A stretch of 64,000 nt of DNA from Fallopia convolvulus (Eukaryota > Streptophyta > Magnoliopsida > Caryophyllales > Polygonaceae). Both the position numbers and the translations under genes were made by a program. The notes below the pieces were generated by a model. That model saw only the letters and a list, made by a program, of their open reading frames with translations, searched no databases and had not been told where the DNA came from. The first letter of the stretch is position 1. The number at the start of each line of letters is the position of its first letter. Location of the stretch: contig OZ024719.1 of NCBI GenBank assembly GCA_964016875.1, forward strand, positions 26,727,877 through 26,791,876, in the 5' to 3' direction. Positions 31,230 to 42,981 of this stretch are shown piece after piece.

Positions 31230-34200
31230 CTTCGTCTTGGTCGCTCACAATAGATTTTGGCATGCCATGAAGACGGAATATATTGTCCATAAAGATCTGA
31301 GCAACTTCTAAAGCAGTGTAAGGGTGAGACAAGGCTAGAAAGTGAGCATTCTCATGCGATCCACCACCACTAATATGTTGTGCTTGTGGTTAGAAGGTGG
31401 GAGGCCTTCGATGAAGTCTAATCTAATGGACAACCATATACCTTTAGGAACGGGCAGAGGTTGTAACAAGCCAGGGTTTGGATGCGAGATCGTATTTGTG
31501 CCGCTGACATATAGCACAATTGCGCACATAATTTTGAACTTCTTTACGCATACCGGCCAATAGAATAAAGATTTGACACGGTGGAGTGTAGCATCCCTCC
31601 CCGAGTGTCCTCCAAGGGAAGAATCGTGCAGCCACTTGAAGATATGGAGCTTAATAGAGGGGTCATTGCTAGTAACTAGCTTTCCACGACGTCGAAGCTC
31701 ATTATTAACATAGGAGTAATGAGGATGAGAGGTTGGATTAGCCTTGAGATGGGTGATGTTTTTCTACAAGGCTGGATAAATTTCCCAAAGGAGCTTAATA
31801 GAGTCATAAAACCCATGGTGAGCATTGGAAAGAGTAATATGAAGCAATTGAGAACCAGTGACTCGGGAGAGAGCATCAACTAGAAAGTTTTCTCTGCCTT
31901 GCTTGTATTGAATCTAGTAGGAGTTCCCCATGAGCTTGGAAAGCCATAAATGCTCGAACAGTGTAGATACTCGCTGCTCTAACAAGTATTTTATGCTTCT
32001 CTGGTTAGTCTTAATAATAAATGGCCTGTGCGTGAGGTAAGAACTCCAACTTTGGACTGCAATGACGACAACAAGGAGCTCCTTCTCATATACAGAGAGA
32101 GACTGGTGTCTTGGACCCAATGTACGCTGATAAAACAAATGGGGTGACTGTCTTGCATTAAGACAGCGCATATACCATTTGAAGAGGCATGTATTTCAAC
32201 AATTAATTGCTTTTCAAAGTCTGGCAAAGCCAGGACTGGAGTAGAAGTGAGAGCCTATTTAAGTTGAATAAAAGCAATTGAAGCTGCAACATTCAAAGTG
32301 AAGCCATCCTTCTTCAATAAATCAGTCAATGGCCTGGCAATGATGCTATACCCTTTGATAAATCGTCTATAATAATTGGTTAGGCCAAGAAAACTACGAA
32401 GTTGCTTAGGATTCAGAGGTTGTGGCCAGTTTGTAATGGTTGAAATTTTATTAGGGTCATTGCTTACCCCCTAGGAGGAAATAAAATGACCAAGATACTC
32501 GATCTTGGTGGCTCCAAAATTGCACTTAGTAGGTTTGAGAAAGAGATGGTGTTCTCGTAGCAGCAGAAACACAAATTCCAAGTGCATAAGATGCTCTGCC
32601 CGAGTAGCACTGTAGAAGTATGTCGTCGAGAAAGACTAGAATAAATTTTCGTGCCACGGATTGGAAGACATGATTCATTAAGCTCTGAAATGTACTTGGG
32701 TGTTCATTAACCCAAAGGGCATAACTAGATATTCGTAGTGGTCGGAATGGGTTTTAAAAGCTGTTTTGAAGACATCAGAGGGCTCCATTCTGATTTGGTG
32801 AAAGCTAGATCGAAGGTCTAGCTTGGAAAAGTAAGTGGAACCACTTAATTCATCGAGCAAATCTTCTAATAAAGGGATGTGATATTTATCCTTTATGGTG
32901 TTCTTGTTGAGGCCTCTATAATCAACACATAGGCGCCAAGAGTCGTCTTTCTTCTTGACTAAGACTACGGGAGAAGCATATGGACTGTTGCTATGCTGAA
33001 TAACTCCCTAAAGAAGCATTTCTTGGATCAATTTCTTAATTTTAGTTTTTTGGAAGCTGGAATATCTATAGGGCCATTGGTTTATTGGGGTTGAGTCAAC
33101 TTGTAAGGGAATCTGATGGTTAAAACCATCTCTTAATGGAGGTAGAGACTGTGGGACCTGAAATAAGTCAGAGAATGCATCCAGGAGATCGTGTAAGTCA
33201 ACATTGTGAGAGGTATCTGTATCACTAGAAACAATGTGACAAAACTGAGGAAAAGATGGATGGTTGTCATTGTCATTTGAGACACAAGCTTGTAGAAGTG
33301 CGAGTTGTGAATTTTCTTGCATGACTTTGAGAAGGCTACCTCCCTTGATCAATTTACAATCTGAGTTGTTGATCCCTTGGATGACGTGTTGAACTCCATC
33401 CATAGAAAATTCCATTCTCATTTGAACAAAATCCCACCATATGGGGCCCACTGTTGTTAGCCAATGAACGCCTAGCACTACACCACAACATTGTAGTGGA
33501 AGGGTTCTGAGTTCAGCTAAATAAGTAGAGCCTTGCATTTGCCAGGTGAACTGCTCACAACAGAATTTAGAGACAAGTTTATCTCCATTGGCAACCGCAA
33601 CCGACATGGGAGAGGTAGGTACCAAAGGGAACCTAGCTCTTGGGCAATTGTGAGATCAATAAAGTTATGTGTGCTTCCGGGATCGATGAGGATGTGCAAT
33701 TTTCTTTTGCCATATTCACCAACAACTCTCATGCAGTTGAAAGTGGTTGCACTATTTAAGGCGTTGACTGAAATATGAGGTTAATGAGCAATAGTAGTGC
33801 TTGTAAGTCCTCAGAGGTGGTAGTGTTAGCGAAGATCGGATCATCACAGTAATCATCGTCCACTTCCATCACATAGATTTGTGATTTTTTATGTTTCAAA
33901 TGGTGACCAGGGGAGTAAGGTTCCTCGCAGAACATGCATAGTCCCTTCATTCTTTTGTTCTGCATTTCCTCATAAGAGTATTTGCGAGCTTGCCAGTCAT
34001 TAAGGCTTCTAGGAAGGGGAACTATGGGTTTATTTTGTGGGGTTTTGGGAGATTCAGGCGTAAGGAGTAATGGCATGTTTCTGTTTTGGTAATTGGTCGG
34101 TCTAGAATAGGTTTGTTTTTTGTGGTGCTAATTGGAGGGTTGATTCATACAACTTAGCTAGGCGAGCTGCTTCAGATAAAGTGCGAGGACTAAATTGCCT

Positions 34201-35093
34201 GACATGCATTTGCAGATGAGGATACAGATTTGCAAGGAATATACTCAGTGCATGTTCATTAGACAAATGAAGGCGAGTAAGAGCACACTCAAATTTGTCA
34301 AGATAGTCACTAACAGACTCAGATTGCTTCAAGTTAACTAAATCCGCCAGAGGATCATCATAAATTCGACCAAAATGAGTAGAGATGTCAATTATGTATT
34401 CAGGCCACAAAAGAATGAAGGGACTATGCATGTTAGGGAAACTGATCATACCTGCCTGACATGCATGTCAGGCAATCCGCGAGAGGATTACCCTCGAGAT
34501 GAAGAGAGGCAAGACGTAATTTCATCTCAGGAGCCGTCTGATCCATAAGAAAAAATTGCTCGCAGCGGTAAATTCATTCCCGAATCAGCAATATATCCAT
34601 CAAAATTCGGGAACTCAACTTTAGATAAACGAGATGAAAGACCAACCGGAGTCAACTGAACTACTTGAGTGGTCAGATTACCTGGAGCCAACGACGTTGG
34701 TTGCCAATTGAACCCGATCGGCCCCGATCTAGTGAATCCTGGTGGTTCCGAAGCTAAAAGAGGGCGGGGAGCCATGGGAGAAGATGGATCTCCTGCCTTC
34801 GTCGATTGAAGCGGTGTCGTTGGTGGATTTAAGCTCATCACCAAATTCGCCATGATACGCTTCATATCAGCCATGTCTTGTTCCAACTTGGAACTCGATT
34901 GCTTCATCTCATTCTTCATTTCGAGCTTGACCTCTTCGAATTGACGGGCGGTCTCGTCTACTTGCCGGGCTTGGAGCAACCACAATTCCTCCTCATGCCG
35001 ATTAATCTCTTGCATCGAATGGTTACGCGTCTCCGTCATCGTCGCCGGGAATGGTGGGCTCTGATGCCAATGTGACCGAACAAATTCAATCAA
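31230..35093 (-). pseudogene. chromovirus gag-pol, multiple frameshifts and stops
   Basis: Blocks in order: Gag coiled-coil start 35093-34527, Gag core 34449-34102 (ESVSDYLDKFECALTRL), zinc knuckle 34076-33756 (CMFCEEPYSPGHHL, last Cys replaced), protease 33732-33517 (ILIDPGSTHNFID, Pro where Gly or Ser is usual), post-protease region 33625-33008, RT 32860-32678 (YFSKLDLRSSFHQIRM, YLVMPFGLMN), RNase H 32227-31914, integrase zinc finger 31635-31444 (CAICQRHK) and integrase core from about 31500 down. Frames change between nearly every block. Confidence 0.8.
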
Positions 35094-35327
35094 GGATTTT
35101 AGAGAGAGATTGAAGAGGGGATGATAGAATAGAGAAAACCTAGATTGGGAGAATTTGGATAATAGTTGGATAGATTGCTCAAATGAGCCAGCCGCGCTAC
35201 AAATACTCGTGTCAGAACACGGTTACAACTGAAATTCATTTCGGAAGTTTAAAGTATCAGAACCGGAAATTACAATTATGCATACTAGCCCCCGGTTAAC
35301 AACCCGGTTTACATAAGTCCTATGACA
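35071..35327 (-). repeat. 5' LTR of the truncated chromovirus
   Basis: 257 bp, TGTGACCG...CTATGACA on the plus strand (TG...CA both ways). It is placed by the PBS on its left. Directly to its right the minus strand reads CTAGGAGAGGA, which looks like a polypurine tract and would suit a 3' LTR. Confidence 0.6.
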
Positions 35328-36324
35328 TCCTCTCCTAGGTGATGTCGCCTTGCCTCTGCCAAAAGGGGATAAGGAGGGCAATTCGTCAAATGTGAGGTCG
35401 GAGAATGGAGGACACCACCCGGATTTGTTGAAACTCTAGCTGAACTGAGAGAGCTGCAAGTTCACCGCCAACGACGTCGCCAATCACCCTGGAGTGCCAA
35501 ATCGCCGGTGCTATGGAGGGATAGGGTTTTTTGGATTTTTGAGAAATGAGGACACTCGTGCCGGTCACATGCTCGAGTAGCGGGCGCATCTCCGTTCCCC
35601 TCCGTTCTGCTGGTGGCGAATGGAGCCTGAGCCCATCTCTATTTAGGATTTCAACCGGTTTTGAAGTCATGGTAACCAGTGATATTAAACTAAATCCATA
35701 AGTGAGCAAGGCATAGAAATTCAAAACAAAGTCATTATTTGCAGCTCTCACAACCACCACGCCATTGTTCACTATCCTCTTAGCCTCTCCCCCAATCCTC
35801 TTAACCTTCTCCACATACTTGTTCTTACAACCCAGAAGAGAGGAACATTCAGAAGATAAAACAAAAACAAAATAGTACCACTTGCCTAAATACTGGAATA
35901 GAGTTTATCAGATAAGATTGATAAATATTTTTGGTTACAAGATAATTCTGTTTCCTTAGAGATCATATTCTTGGTGATCTTGTAGATTTGGTCCTTGGAG
36001 AGCAAGTCCCTCTCAAGTCTTTATATTGGAACTCAAACATCCGTACAAACTGCCTTTGAGCATCTAGTCAAGCGGCTAGAACCTCAAGGTAGGATTGTTT
36101 ATTTATGTGAGGCTACAATATATTGACATTACAAAGATTGCTTTATTACTTTATAAATAGACCGGTCCATTTATGGAAATCCTAATACATCATACATGAA
36201 CAACACAGATTTCCTGAGATTAATTAAATTGATCAGAGATGGGTATTTGGATATGAGTCAAGTTTGCATCAGCTCTGGTATGAGCTTTAATAGGAAGGAC
36301 AATCCTTTGTCGGAGAAGTCAGGA
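35328..36324. other. intergenic, with an unassigned open frame
   Basis: The minus strand is open for 142 codons at 35386-35814 without a match I recognise (it includes NFYALLTYGFSLISLVTM). It might be part of the element whose LTR lies at 35071-35327. Near 36058-36090 'tctagtcaagcggctagaacctcaaggtag' resembles the head of the SINE at 45551-45654. The rest is AT-rich. Confidence 0.35.
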
Positions 36325-38016
36325 CTACAATTTGCTCTGATCGAAGTTGTGTTGAGGAGATTGATGAGTGGCATCCGATTTGCGCAGAAATTCGGACACT
36401 GCTTGTGTGATATCTTGGACAAAGTCCACGACCACGCCATCTACTCCCATTAGATGCTGCAAATACACTGCCTCTGGAACATTACTGTTTGTAAAATCAA
36501 TGTTGATAGAAGTTAGTGCCAATTTGAGCTAGAAAATTGCAAACTCAATCGAAGAGTGAACTTATTACTTCAACTGGCCGTAGGTTAAGAGGGTAAGCTT
36601 AGATTCCTTGATCTTACAAACCATCCCTGGATTTTTGAAGATGGCTTTGGCTTCCGATACGATCCCTTGTAGGCCAACACACAAGCAGTGCTTGATCGCC
36701 TCCTCGAGTGAATTTCTCCGGGGGTCATTGAACATTTCCGTCCCTCCTTTTGTGACGAACAAAACCTGATCAAATACAATGCTTAGATAAGATGGATAAA
36801 CTTTAGAATGTGCCATATAAAGATGTAACTTACGGGGTAGGAATCCTGCATTTGTCTCATCAATCGGGCAGCATCTGGATGGAAGCTTGAGAAAATGATG
36901 GGCCTCTTAGGGTGGTGCTTTTGAACTACGTTCAAGACGACCTCAAGAACATGCCTTAGCTCCTCTTCCTTGTAAACTATACAATCATCAAACTTCAATT
37001 CGATATCAAAGCCCACACTGTGGTTGACATTTTCGAAAACCTCTTCCAATGTGCATAGGCCATCGTCGTGTTCAACTGTCCATTTCACCACTCTCTCATC
37101 GTTGGTCTTTTTCAACAAAGGTTTACCCTCCTATACAACGTAACAAACAAGAATGAGATAAGATGGATAAACTTTAGAATTACAAGTCCGAATGAGTGAG
37201 TGGAAACACGAGTAAATTTGAATGAACTAACACCTTGCCGGATTGTTTCTGTGGTCCATAGCTAAGAAATTCATCCAAAGTAAGCTCTGTTACTCTTTTC
37301 TCAACAACGCCCTCCTAGAAAGCAGTAGATATGGCTAATCAAATAATCAATCAAATCTTGGTGGAACAATTGTAGTCATGCAACGAGTGTTTTTAACCAA
37401 TTAAACCCATCACCAGTACTCACTTGAGTTTGCGTGAGAATGAAGTTGTCATGAAAAACGACCGGGTAGTCGTCTTTGGTCACCTACAAAATAGTCAAGG
37501 TAGGCGTTTTTTTTTATTAATAGAATCGAAGTTTCATTAATTTGGTGGGGATATGCTACACCCACTATATTACAACTAATTTGGAGCCTCTAAGAATGTT
37601 TGAGATTAATGAGAACTCTGAAGCGTGTTCTGGAAGAGACAGGAATACAAATGTGGGCCATAAACCTAATCTAGAAATGGATAACATACATTTGTATGAA
37701 TCATGGGCGTTTTTCTTATTATTCATGCTAGACAAGCAATAATTTTGATAAAATAAACCATATGGAGAGAAGTGATGGATTAACAGGGGAAATGCAGGGA
37801 GTTAGGAAGAAAAAGGAAACAACCTATGTAATGTACTAATGTAGGTAGGTGTACCTGAACGTCAAATTCAATGAAATGGAGGTTGGAAAGGGAGGAAGCA
37901 GCATTGAAAGAGCGAAGAGAATTCTCTCTGAAGCTCGATTGAACCACATTCATGCCACATCCTCTATGACCAATCACCATAAATTTCCCATCCTCCTCCT
38001 CCATATCGATGATCAT
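36325..38016 (-). CDS. glycerophosphodiester phosphodiesterase (GDPD1/2/3-like)
   Basis: Six exons, minus strand: 38016-37855, 37483-37424, 37314-37234, 37130-36834, 36765-36569 and 36484-36325. They join with GT-AG introns in phase to 318 residues. GDPDs hydrolyse glycerophosphodiesters such as glycerophosphocholine to glycerol-3-phosphate and an alcohol, a route for phosphate recycling. Catalytic landmarks: VIGHRG with His17, REN at 30-32, IEFDVQ with Glu50 and Asp52 for the metal, and VVFHDNF with His65. Further family blocks are TELTLDEFLSYGPQ, VEHDDGLCTLEEVFENV, GFDIELKFDD, RPIIFSSFHPDAARLMR, GGTEMFNDPRRNSLEEAI, ESKLTLLTYGQLNNVPEAVYLQHLMGVDGVVVD. Plastid isoforms of this group carry a long N-terminal extension; here the domain starts about 12 residues from the Met, so a cytosolic location or an unannotated upstream start is likely. 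Confidence 0.9.
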
Positions 38017-38112
38017 GGCGTCCTTCTTCTTCTTCTTCTTCTCTTTTGTTAATTATGAGGGTACTAGCTAGTTTGCTATTATTGAGGAAACGGAGGATCG
38101 AACAAGAATGTT

Positions 38113-38122
38113 ATTTTTTATA
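38113..38122 (-). promoter_or_regulatory. TATA box of the GDPD gene
   Basis: The minus strand reads TATAAAAAAT about 100 bases upstream of the ATG at 38016. Between the two lies a GAA-repeat leader (38021-38042 on the minus strand). Confidence 0.45.
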
Positions 38123-38779
38123 GAATAGAGAATAATGATTGTAGGAATATTCGAAAGTATTGGGCGGGTTGAATTAACTAATTAAAAAGCAGAGGCAGAC
38201 GCTCTCTCTGTTATCCTGATGTTGCCATTTGGCACCGACACTCAGGCAGGGCCGCAGGGGTTTCATCAGGTTCTGAAAAGCCCACCTTTTGCTAAAACCA
38301 ACCCGAACTTTCCCGCAACTTCTTTTTCTCTCTGCTTCCCATTTTTCTTCTCTTTTTTTTTTTTTTTCTCCCTTACATATTCATGCTTAACTATCTAATA
38401 TCATCCGTGCTGGTTTGATTTGGGCTATCAATCTTTTGGCCCAACAACACAAGCCCAAGACCACTAGGAGGACTCCGTCGGCTTCAAACCCCCGTCTCCA
38501 TCATCGTTAGTTCGTCACCGCCGTCGCGTCCTTTCGACGCGCCTCCTTGCGACGGCCTTACCCCTGGAAAGGGCCGGAAATTGCAATCCCTAGTGTGATC
38601 CCAATCCGAGGCTTCACTTCACTAATAATCTACTTATATTCCATTGGTCCTTTACATATGTTTTCTCTTCTTGTTGCTCTATTTCTCCAATATTCTTGTT
38701 TACAAGTGTAATGCTTTATAGCAGTTGATGCCCCTACCTCAATCAAACCCTTCTCACAAGTCTTTCACTCTCATCTTAC
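38123..38779. other. intergenic between GDPD and the mTERF relic
   Basis: Contains a poly-T tract near 38352-38368 and a GC-rich patch at 38470-38580. It might include the decayed 5' end of the mTERF gene, but I cannot align it. Confidence 0.35.
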
Positions 38780-39109
38780 CCGATGATCAATGGCGGTGAT
38801 GATTATGAGGTTGAGGTGCGTTTGTTGTTGTGTAAATACCTTAGGTACAATCCCATTAGTGAAATTGAAGCGTTTCTGGAGAGCTTGTGCATGGATGGAC
38901 TCAGACGAGACCTCTTTTTTGCAATTAGCAGGCGCTACGAAACTATGGAGATCCACACGATGCAACATACAGGTTGAATGTATAAATAAACCAAGGAGAT
39001 TTTTTTGTACGATGAGAATTAAACAGAAAGCTTTCGGGCTATTCTTAAACTTGTCATTTGATGCCCTTTGCTTTTGGTTGGTGAGATCAATGATGATTTT
39101 ATGGGCGTG

Positions 39110-39492
39110 TGATACGGTTCATAAGACGACACAACCTAGTTCGACAGAGGACGACGGACCATGGGAGACGCCTAAGCCGAGAAGATCGGCTCGCGTCAGG
39201 AAACCCCCAACAAAGCTGCGGGGTTGATTTATTTTTATAAGATATTTTATTGTTTAAATTAGGGTTTTTCATGTTACCGTGTACGGACTAGCTGTTATCG
39301 GTCTTCTCGGGTTTTCTTTTAGGGTGATTCTTTCCCGAGTCGCTTTTATTGAATCATCTTTGGGCTATTTAAGCATCCTGTAAGCTGTCAGGAGGATTAT
39401 CGATTAATAAGAATTTTCCTTTAGCCCTAATTGTAGTCTTCTCTCCCAAAGTTCCCTGCCAAGCGTTAGGGATCCTACTCGGATTCTTAACA
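39110..39492 (+). repeat. 5' LTR of the young chromovirus
   Basis: 383 bp. Its first 118 bases repeat the coding sequence for the last 38 or so residues of the polyprotein, because the pol stop codon lies inside the LTR. Confidence 0.92.
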
Positions 39493-39517
39493 ACTGGTGC
39501 TTTCATCTACGAACACC

Positions 39518-42500
39518 ATGACCAACACCTCGGCGCCCGAGACGTCGACCGTCACACAGGCGGCGCACGCCTCCCTTTCCGACACCGTCACTAAGTTGAG
39601 CGATATGGTGTTACAGTTGACGGATGATCGGCAACGGGACCGTTCCCTCCTTGAAGAACTCTCGGCGTCGCTGCGCAGCCACGCGACTTCCACCGCGTCG
39701 AGCCTTCCGTCGTCCGCCGCCGCATCCGCCTCCGCAAACCCTAATTTCGGGTTCCGCGCGCCACCGCCTGCGGGGTCCGCGCCGCTGGCACATCTGCCCT
39801 TCGCCTCGTCCCAGATGCTTCCCATACCGGCGACGACGGGCGGTGATCCATCGATCCACGCTCTCGCGGGTGGGATTGGCGGCCAGTCGATCGGCGCCTT
39901 CGCTGGACGAGTCTCGCACGAGACCGGGCCGCCAGCGTTCTTGCCGCCTCAGCTAGGGTTCGAAGGCCACCATCCGGCGTTTCCCTTCGGGTCCAGCCCA
40001 TTCGACGGCTACCACCAGCAAGCCGCGTCGCCTTTCGCCGCTCCACCGTCCGCTATGTCCGGATACGCACCGCCTTATGGCGTTCATGGCGTCGGTTTCC
40101 GCGCACCGCATGGTCATGATTCACAGCCTCGGGTCCGCGTTGACGCGCCTCGCTTCAACGGATCCGATGCCCCAGGTTGGATCTTTCGCATTCAGTCTTT
40201 CTTTGATTATTATAATACTACCGACTATGATCGTCTTCGTCTTGTTGGCATGTTTATTGATCACCCGGCGTCGGATTGGTTCAGCTATCAACGCCTGAAT
40301 CGGATGGGCGAGACATGGCAATCATTTTTACAAGCGGTTCAACAGCATTTTGATCCCACATACTATGAGGACTACCTCGGCCTCCTCTCCAAGCTTCAAC
40401 AGCGTACATCTGTGCATGAGTACCAATCCGAGTTTGAGGCGCTGCTCAACAAAGTTCGGAATGTTCCCGGACCCATGCTGATTTCTATATTCACGTCCGG
40501 TTTAAAACAACCGGTGCAACGCGATTTACGGTTACGGAACCCGATGTCGTTGCCGCAAACTTTCGCTCTAGCCAAGGAGTTGGCCGCGTCATTCAGCGAG
40601 ACAGCCGCGGCGTCCACCGGCTCCCGTCGGCCATGGCAGACGACCGTCTCAAGACCTGCCCCGTCCCTGCCTTCGCCTACAGCAGCAGCACCGGCACACA
40701 CGACCTCGCCTGTACCGGGAGTACACACTCCCGCCAATCCTCCCGGTAATTACTCTAATCTTCCAATTCACCGTCTTTCTAAAGCTGAGCGTGACGAACG
40801 TTCTAATAAAGGATTGTGTTTTAATTGTGACGAGAAATACACACGGGGACATTGCTGCACTCCACGCTTTTTGGACGTGCTCAGCTGTGATGACAGTGAT
40901 GATGAGGGTGAATATGCGGACGACGCGCCGGATGAGACTGCAATTACAGCTGACATTTCATACATTCACTCCTTGGAGGGGTTACCGAATCCGCGCGCAA
41001 TTCGTATGCCCGACACTATTCGAGACACGCAGGTTCAGGTTCTCATTGATGGGGGCAGTACACATTATTTCATTCATCCGAGCATCGCCGAGAAGTTGCA
41101 GTTGCCACTTACAGCCGTGCCACCATTCCGTGTATTTGTGGGCAACGACGCATATCTCCTTTGCGGACATCAGTGTGCCGCTACAGTTCTTGAGTTACAG
41201 GGTTACTCCTTTTCTGTGGATCATTTCGTTCTGGCCGTGCATGGTCCTCAGGTGGTGCTGGGTGTTCAGTGGTTGCAGACATTGGGAGTAATCGCACATG
41301 ATTACGCTCAGCTGACGATGCGTTTTTCATGGAACGATAAAGAAGTCTTTTTGCAGGGAGTTCGACCGGCCCCGAAACAAATTTCGGTTCATGAGCTTCA
41401 TTTATTATGGGCAGCAGAATCAGTCTCTGAGTTCTATGAAGTGGTGCGTGTGCCGGAATCCCCGCCTGCGCACCCGTTGGAGATTCCGACCGACGTTCCA
41501 ACCACGGTTCGCACCATACTTGAGCAGCATCAGGCCGTTTTTGCCGTTCCGTGTGACTTGCCGCCGCCCAGATTATGGGACCATCGCATTCATGTTCAGT
41601 CGGGATCTAAACCAGTCAATGTCCGGCCATATCGTTATCCGTATTTTCAGAAGACTGAAATTGAGCGTCAGGTTCAGGGGATGTTAGATCAGGGTATCAT
41701 TCGACCCAGCACGAGCCCTTTCTCTTCTCCGGCTCTCTTGGTAAAGAAGAAGGACGACTCCTTTCGGTTTTGCATTGATTACAGGGCACTGAATGGCATT
41801 ACAGTCGTTGATAAATTTCCTATTCCTACAACGAATGAATTGTTTGACGAGCTGGGCCGTGCCGTGATTTTCACTAAGCTTGATCTACGCTCCGGCTACC
41901 ATCAGATTCGGATGCATGAGTCCGATATATACAAGACAGCCTTTCGTACTCATGACGGCCACTTTGAATTCTTAGTGATGCCTTTTGGCCTGACGAATGC
42001 GCCATCCACCTTTCAAGCGGCGATGAACAGCATTTTCGCTCGCTTCCGACGTGACTTCGTGATTGTATTTTTTGATGATATACTGGTCTATAGCTCATCC
42101 TTGGCAGCACATGCTCGGCACCTCGACGTCGTGCTCCATACCCTGCACGACAATAATTTTTTCGTCAAGGGTTCGAAGTGTTCATTCGCTACATCTCGCG
42201 TCGAGTACTTAGGCCATATTGTCACACAGGGTACTTTAGTTGCCGATCCGACGAAGCTTGCCGCTATGGCCGAGTGGCCTACCCCGAAATCCGTAAAGCA
42301 GCTCAGAGGCTTCCTTGGTTTGACAGGTTATTACAGAAAATTCATACGGCACTACTCCATGTTAGCCGCGTCGTTGACTGATTTGCTTAAGAAAGAAAAA
42401 TTTGTGTGGTCTTCAGAGGCTCAGACGACTTTCGAGCAGCTTAAGAATGCGATGATGTCACCTCCCGTTCTACAACTCCCTGACTTCGACAAGGAGTTTG

Positions 42501-42940
42501 TAATTGAGACAGACGCGTCAGATGAAGGCGTCGGTGCGGTATTGATGCAAAGTGATCGACCATTGGCCTTCTTTAGCCAGAAACTTGGCATCCGCCGCAA
42601 AGGGTCTTCGGCATATCACCGGGAGTTGTTTGCTATTGTTTCCGCTGTGCAGAAGTGGCGACAGTATTTGTTGGGTCGTGAGTTCCTGATTCGTAGTGAC
42701 CAGAAAAGTCTCAAGGAACTCCTTACACAGGTCATTCAGACGCCGGATCAGCAGTTTTTCATGCGGAAGTTGATGGGTTATAAATTTCGCATTGAATACA
42801 AGTCCGGCGCAAGCAACAGAGTGGCCGACGCACTCTCCAGATGCATGATTGACGACACCAACACATTGCATCAATTTCTGTCCTTGTCAGCTCCGATTCC
42901 AACACTTCTGCAGCGTGTGCGTTTGAGAATGCGCAGCTAG
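39518..42940 (+). CDS. chromovirus Gag-PR-RT-RNase H polyprotein
   Basis: 1140 residues from the ATG closest to the PBS. The Ala/Pro-rich Gag start is followed by the retrotransposon-gag core near residues 240-330 (RLVGMFIDHPASDWFSYQRL). A zinc knuckle lies near residue 437 (CFNCDEKYTRGHCC) and protease near 515 (VLIDGGSTHYFIHPS, the chromovirus DGG form). RT spans about 740-910 (KLDLRSGYHQIRM, FLVMPFGLTNAPSTF, FFDDILVYS) and RNase H about 995-1110 (FVIETDASDEGVGAVLMQ, LADALS-like VADALSRC). The end RVRLRMRS is out of frame: integrase continues in another frame from 42941 on. Gag assembles particles and RT with RNase H copies the RNA genome. Confidence 0.9.
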   Translation: MTNTSAPETSTVTQAAHASLSDTVTKLSDMVLQLTDDRQRDRSLLEELSASLRSHATSTASSLPSSAAASASANPNFGFRAPPPAGSAPLAHLPFASSQMLPIPATTGGDPSIHALAGGIGGQSIGAFAGRVSHETGPPAFLPPQLGFEGHHPAFPFGSSPFDGYHQQAASPFAAPPSAMSGYAPPYGVHGVGFRAPHGHDSQPRVRVDAPRFNGSDAPGWIFRIQSFFDYYNTTDYDRLRLVGMFIDHPASDWFSYQRLNRMGETWQSFLQAVQQHFDPTYYEDYLGLLSKLQQRTSVHEYQSEFEALLNKVRNVPGPMLISIFTSGLKQPVQRDLRLRNPMSLPQTFALAKELAASFSETAAASTGSRRPWQTTVSRPAPSLPSPTAAAPAHTTSPVPGVHTPANPPGNYSNLPIHRLSKAERDERSNKGLCFNCDEKYTRGHCCTPRFLDVLSCDDSDDEGEYADDAPDETAITADISYIHSLEGLPNPRAIRMPDTIRDTQVQVLIDGGSTHYFIHPSIAEKLQLPLTAVPPFRVFVGNDAYLLCGHQCAATVLELQGYSFSVDHFVLAVHGPQVVLGVQWLQTLGVIAHDYAQLTMRFSWNDKEVFLQGVRPAPKQISVHELHLLWAAESVSEFYEVVRVPESPPAHPLEIPTDVPTTVRTILEQHQAVFAVPCDLPPPRLWDHRIHVQSGSKPVNVRPYRYPYFQKTEIERQVQGMLDQGIIRPSTSPFSSPALLVKKKDDSFRFCIDYRALNGITVVDKFPIPTTNELFDELGRAVIFTKLDLRSGYHQIRMHESDIYKTAFRTHDGHFEFLVMPFGLTNAPSTFQAAMNSIFARFRRDFVIVFFDDILVYSSSLAAHARHLDVVLHTLHDNNFFVKGSKCSFATSRVEYLGHIVTQGTLVADPTKLAAMAEWPTPKSVKQLRGFLGLTGYYRKFIRHYSMLAASLTDLLKKEKFVWSSEAQTTFEQLKNAMMSPPVLQLPDFDKEFVIETDASDEGVGAVLMQSDRPLAFFSQKLGIRRKGSSAYHRELFAIVSAVQKWRQYLLGREFLIRSDQKSLKELLTQVIQTPDQQFFMRKLMGYKFRIEYKSGASNRVADALSRCMIDDTNTLHQFLSLSAPIPTLLQRVRLRMRS

Positions 42941-42981
42941 ATGACTTCAAGTCGTGGCACCAGGCCGCGGCTGCCGGAACA

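Larger units (their letters stand above)
31230..35327 (-). mobile_element. truncated Ty3/gypsy chromovirus, decayed
   Basis: Reading leftward from an LTR at 35071-35327 and a PBS (TGGCATCAGAGC, near 35057-35069), the order is Gag, zinc knuckle, protease, RT, RNase H, integrase. It stops inside the integrase core at about 31230, where RLHGMPKSIVSD is the last recognisable stretch. The 3' part of integrase, any chromodomain and the 3' LTR are missing, so no TSD can be found. Confidence 0.8.

Noticed and set aside
35386..35814. 142-codon minus-strand ORF as a host gene
   Set aside because: No recognisable domain, partly GC-rich leader-like sequence, next to a retroelement LTR. Kept only as a note in the intergenic entry.
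38790..39227. A single 145-residue protein spanning the host-element border
   Set aside because: It fuses decayed mTERF sequence with the start of the chromovirus LTR across the insertion border at 39110; not a gene.
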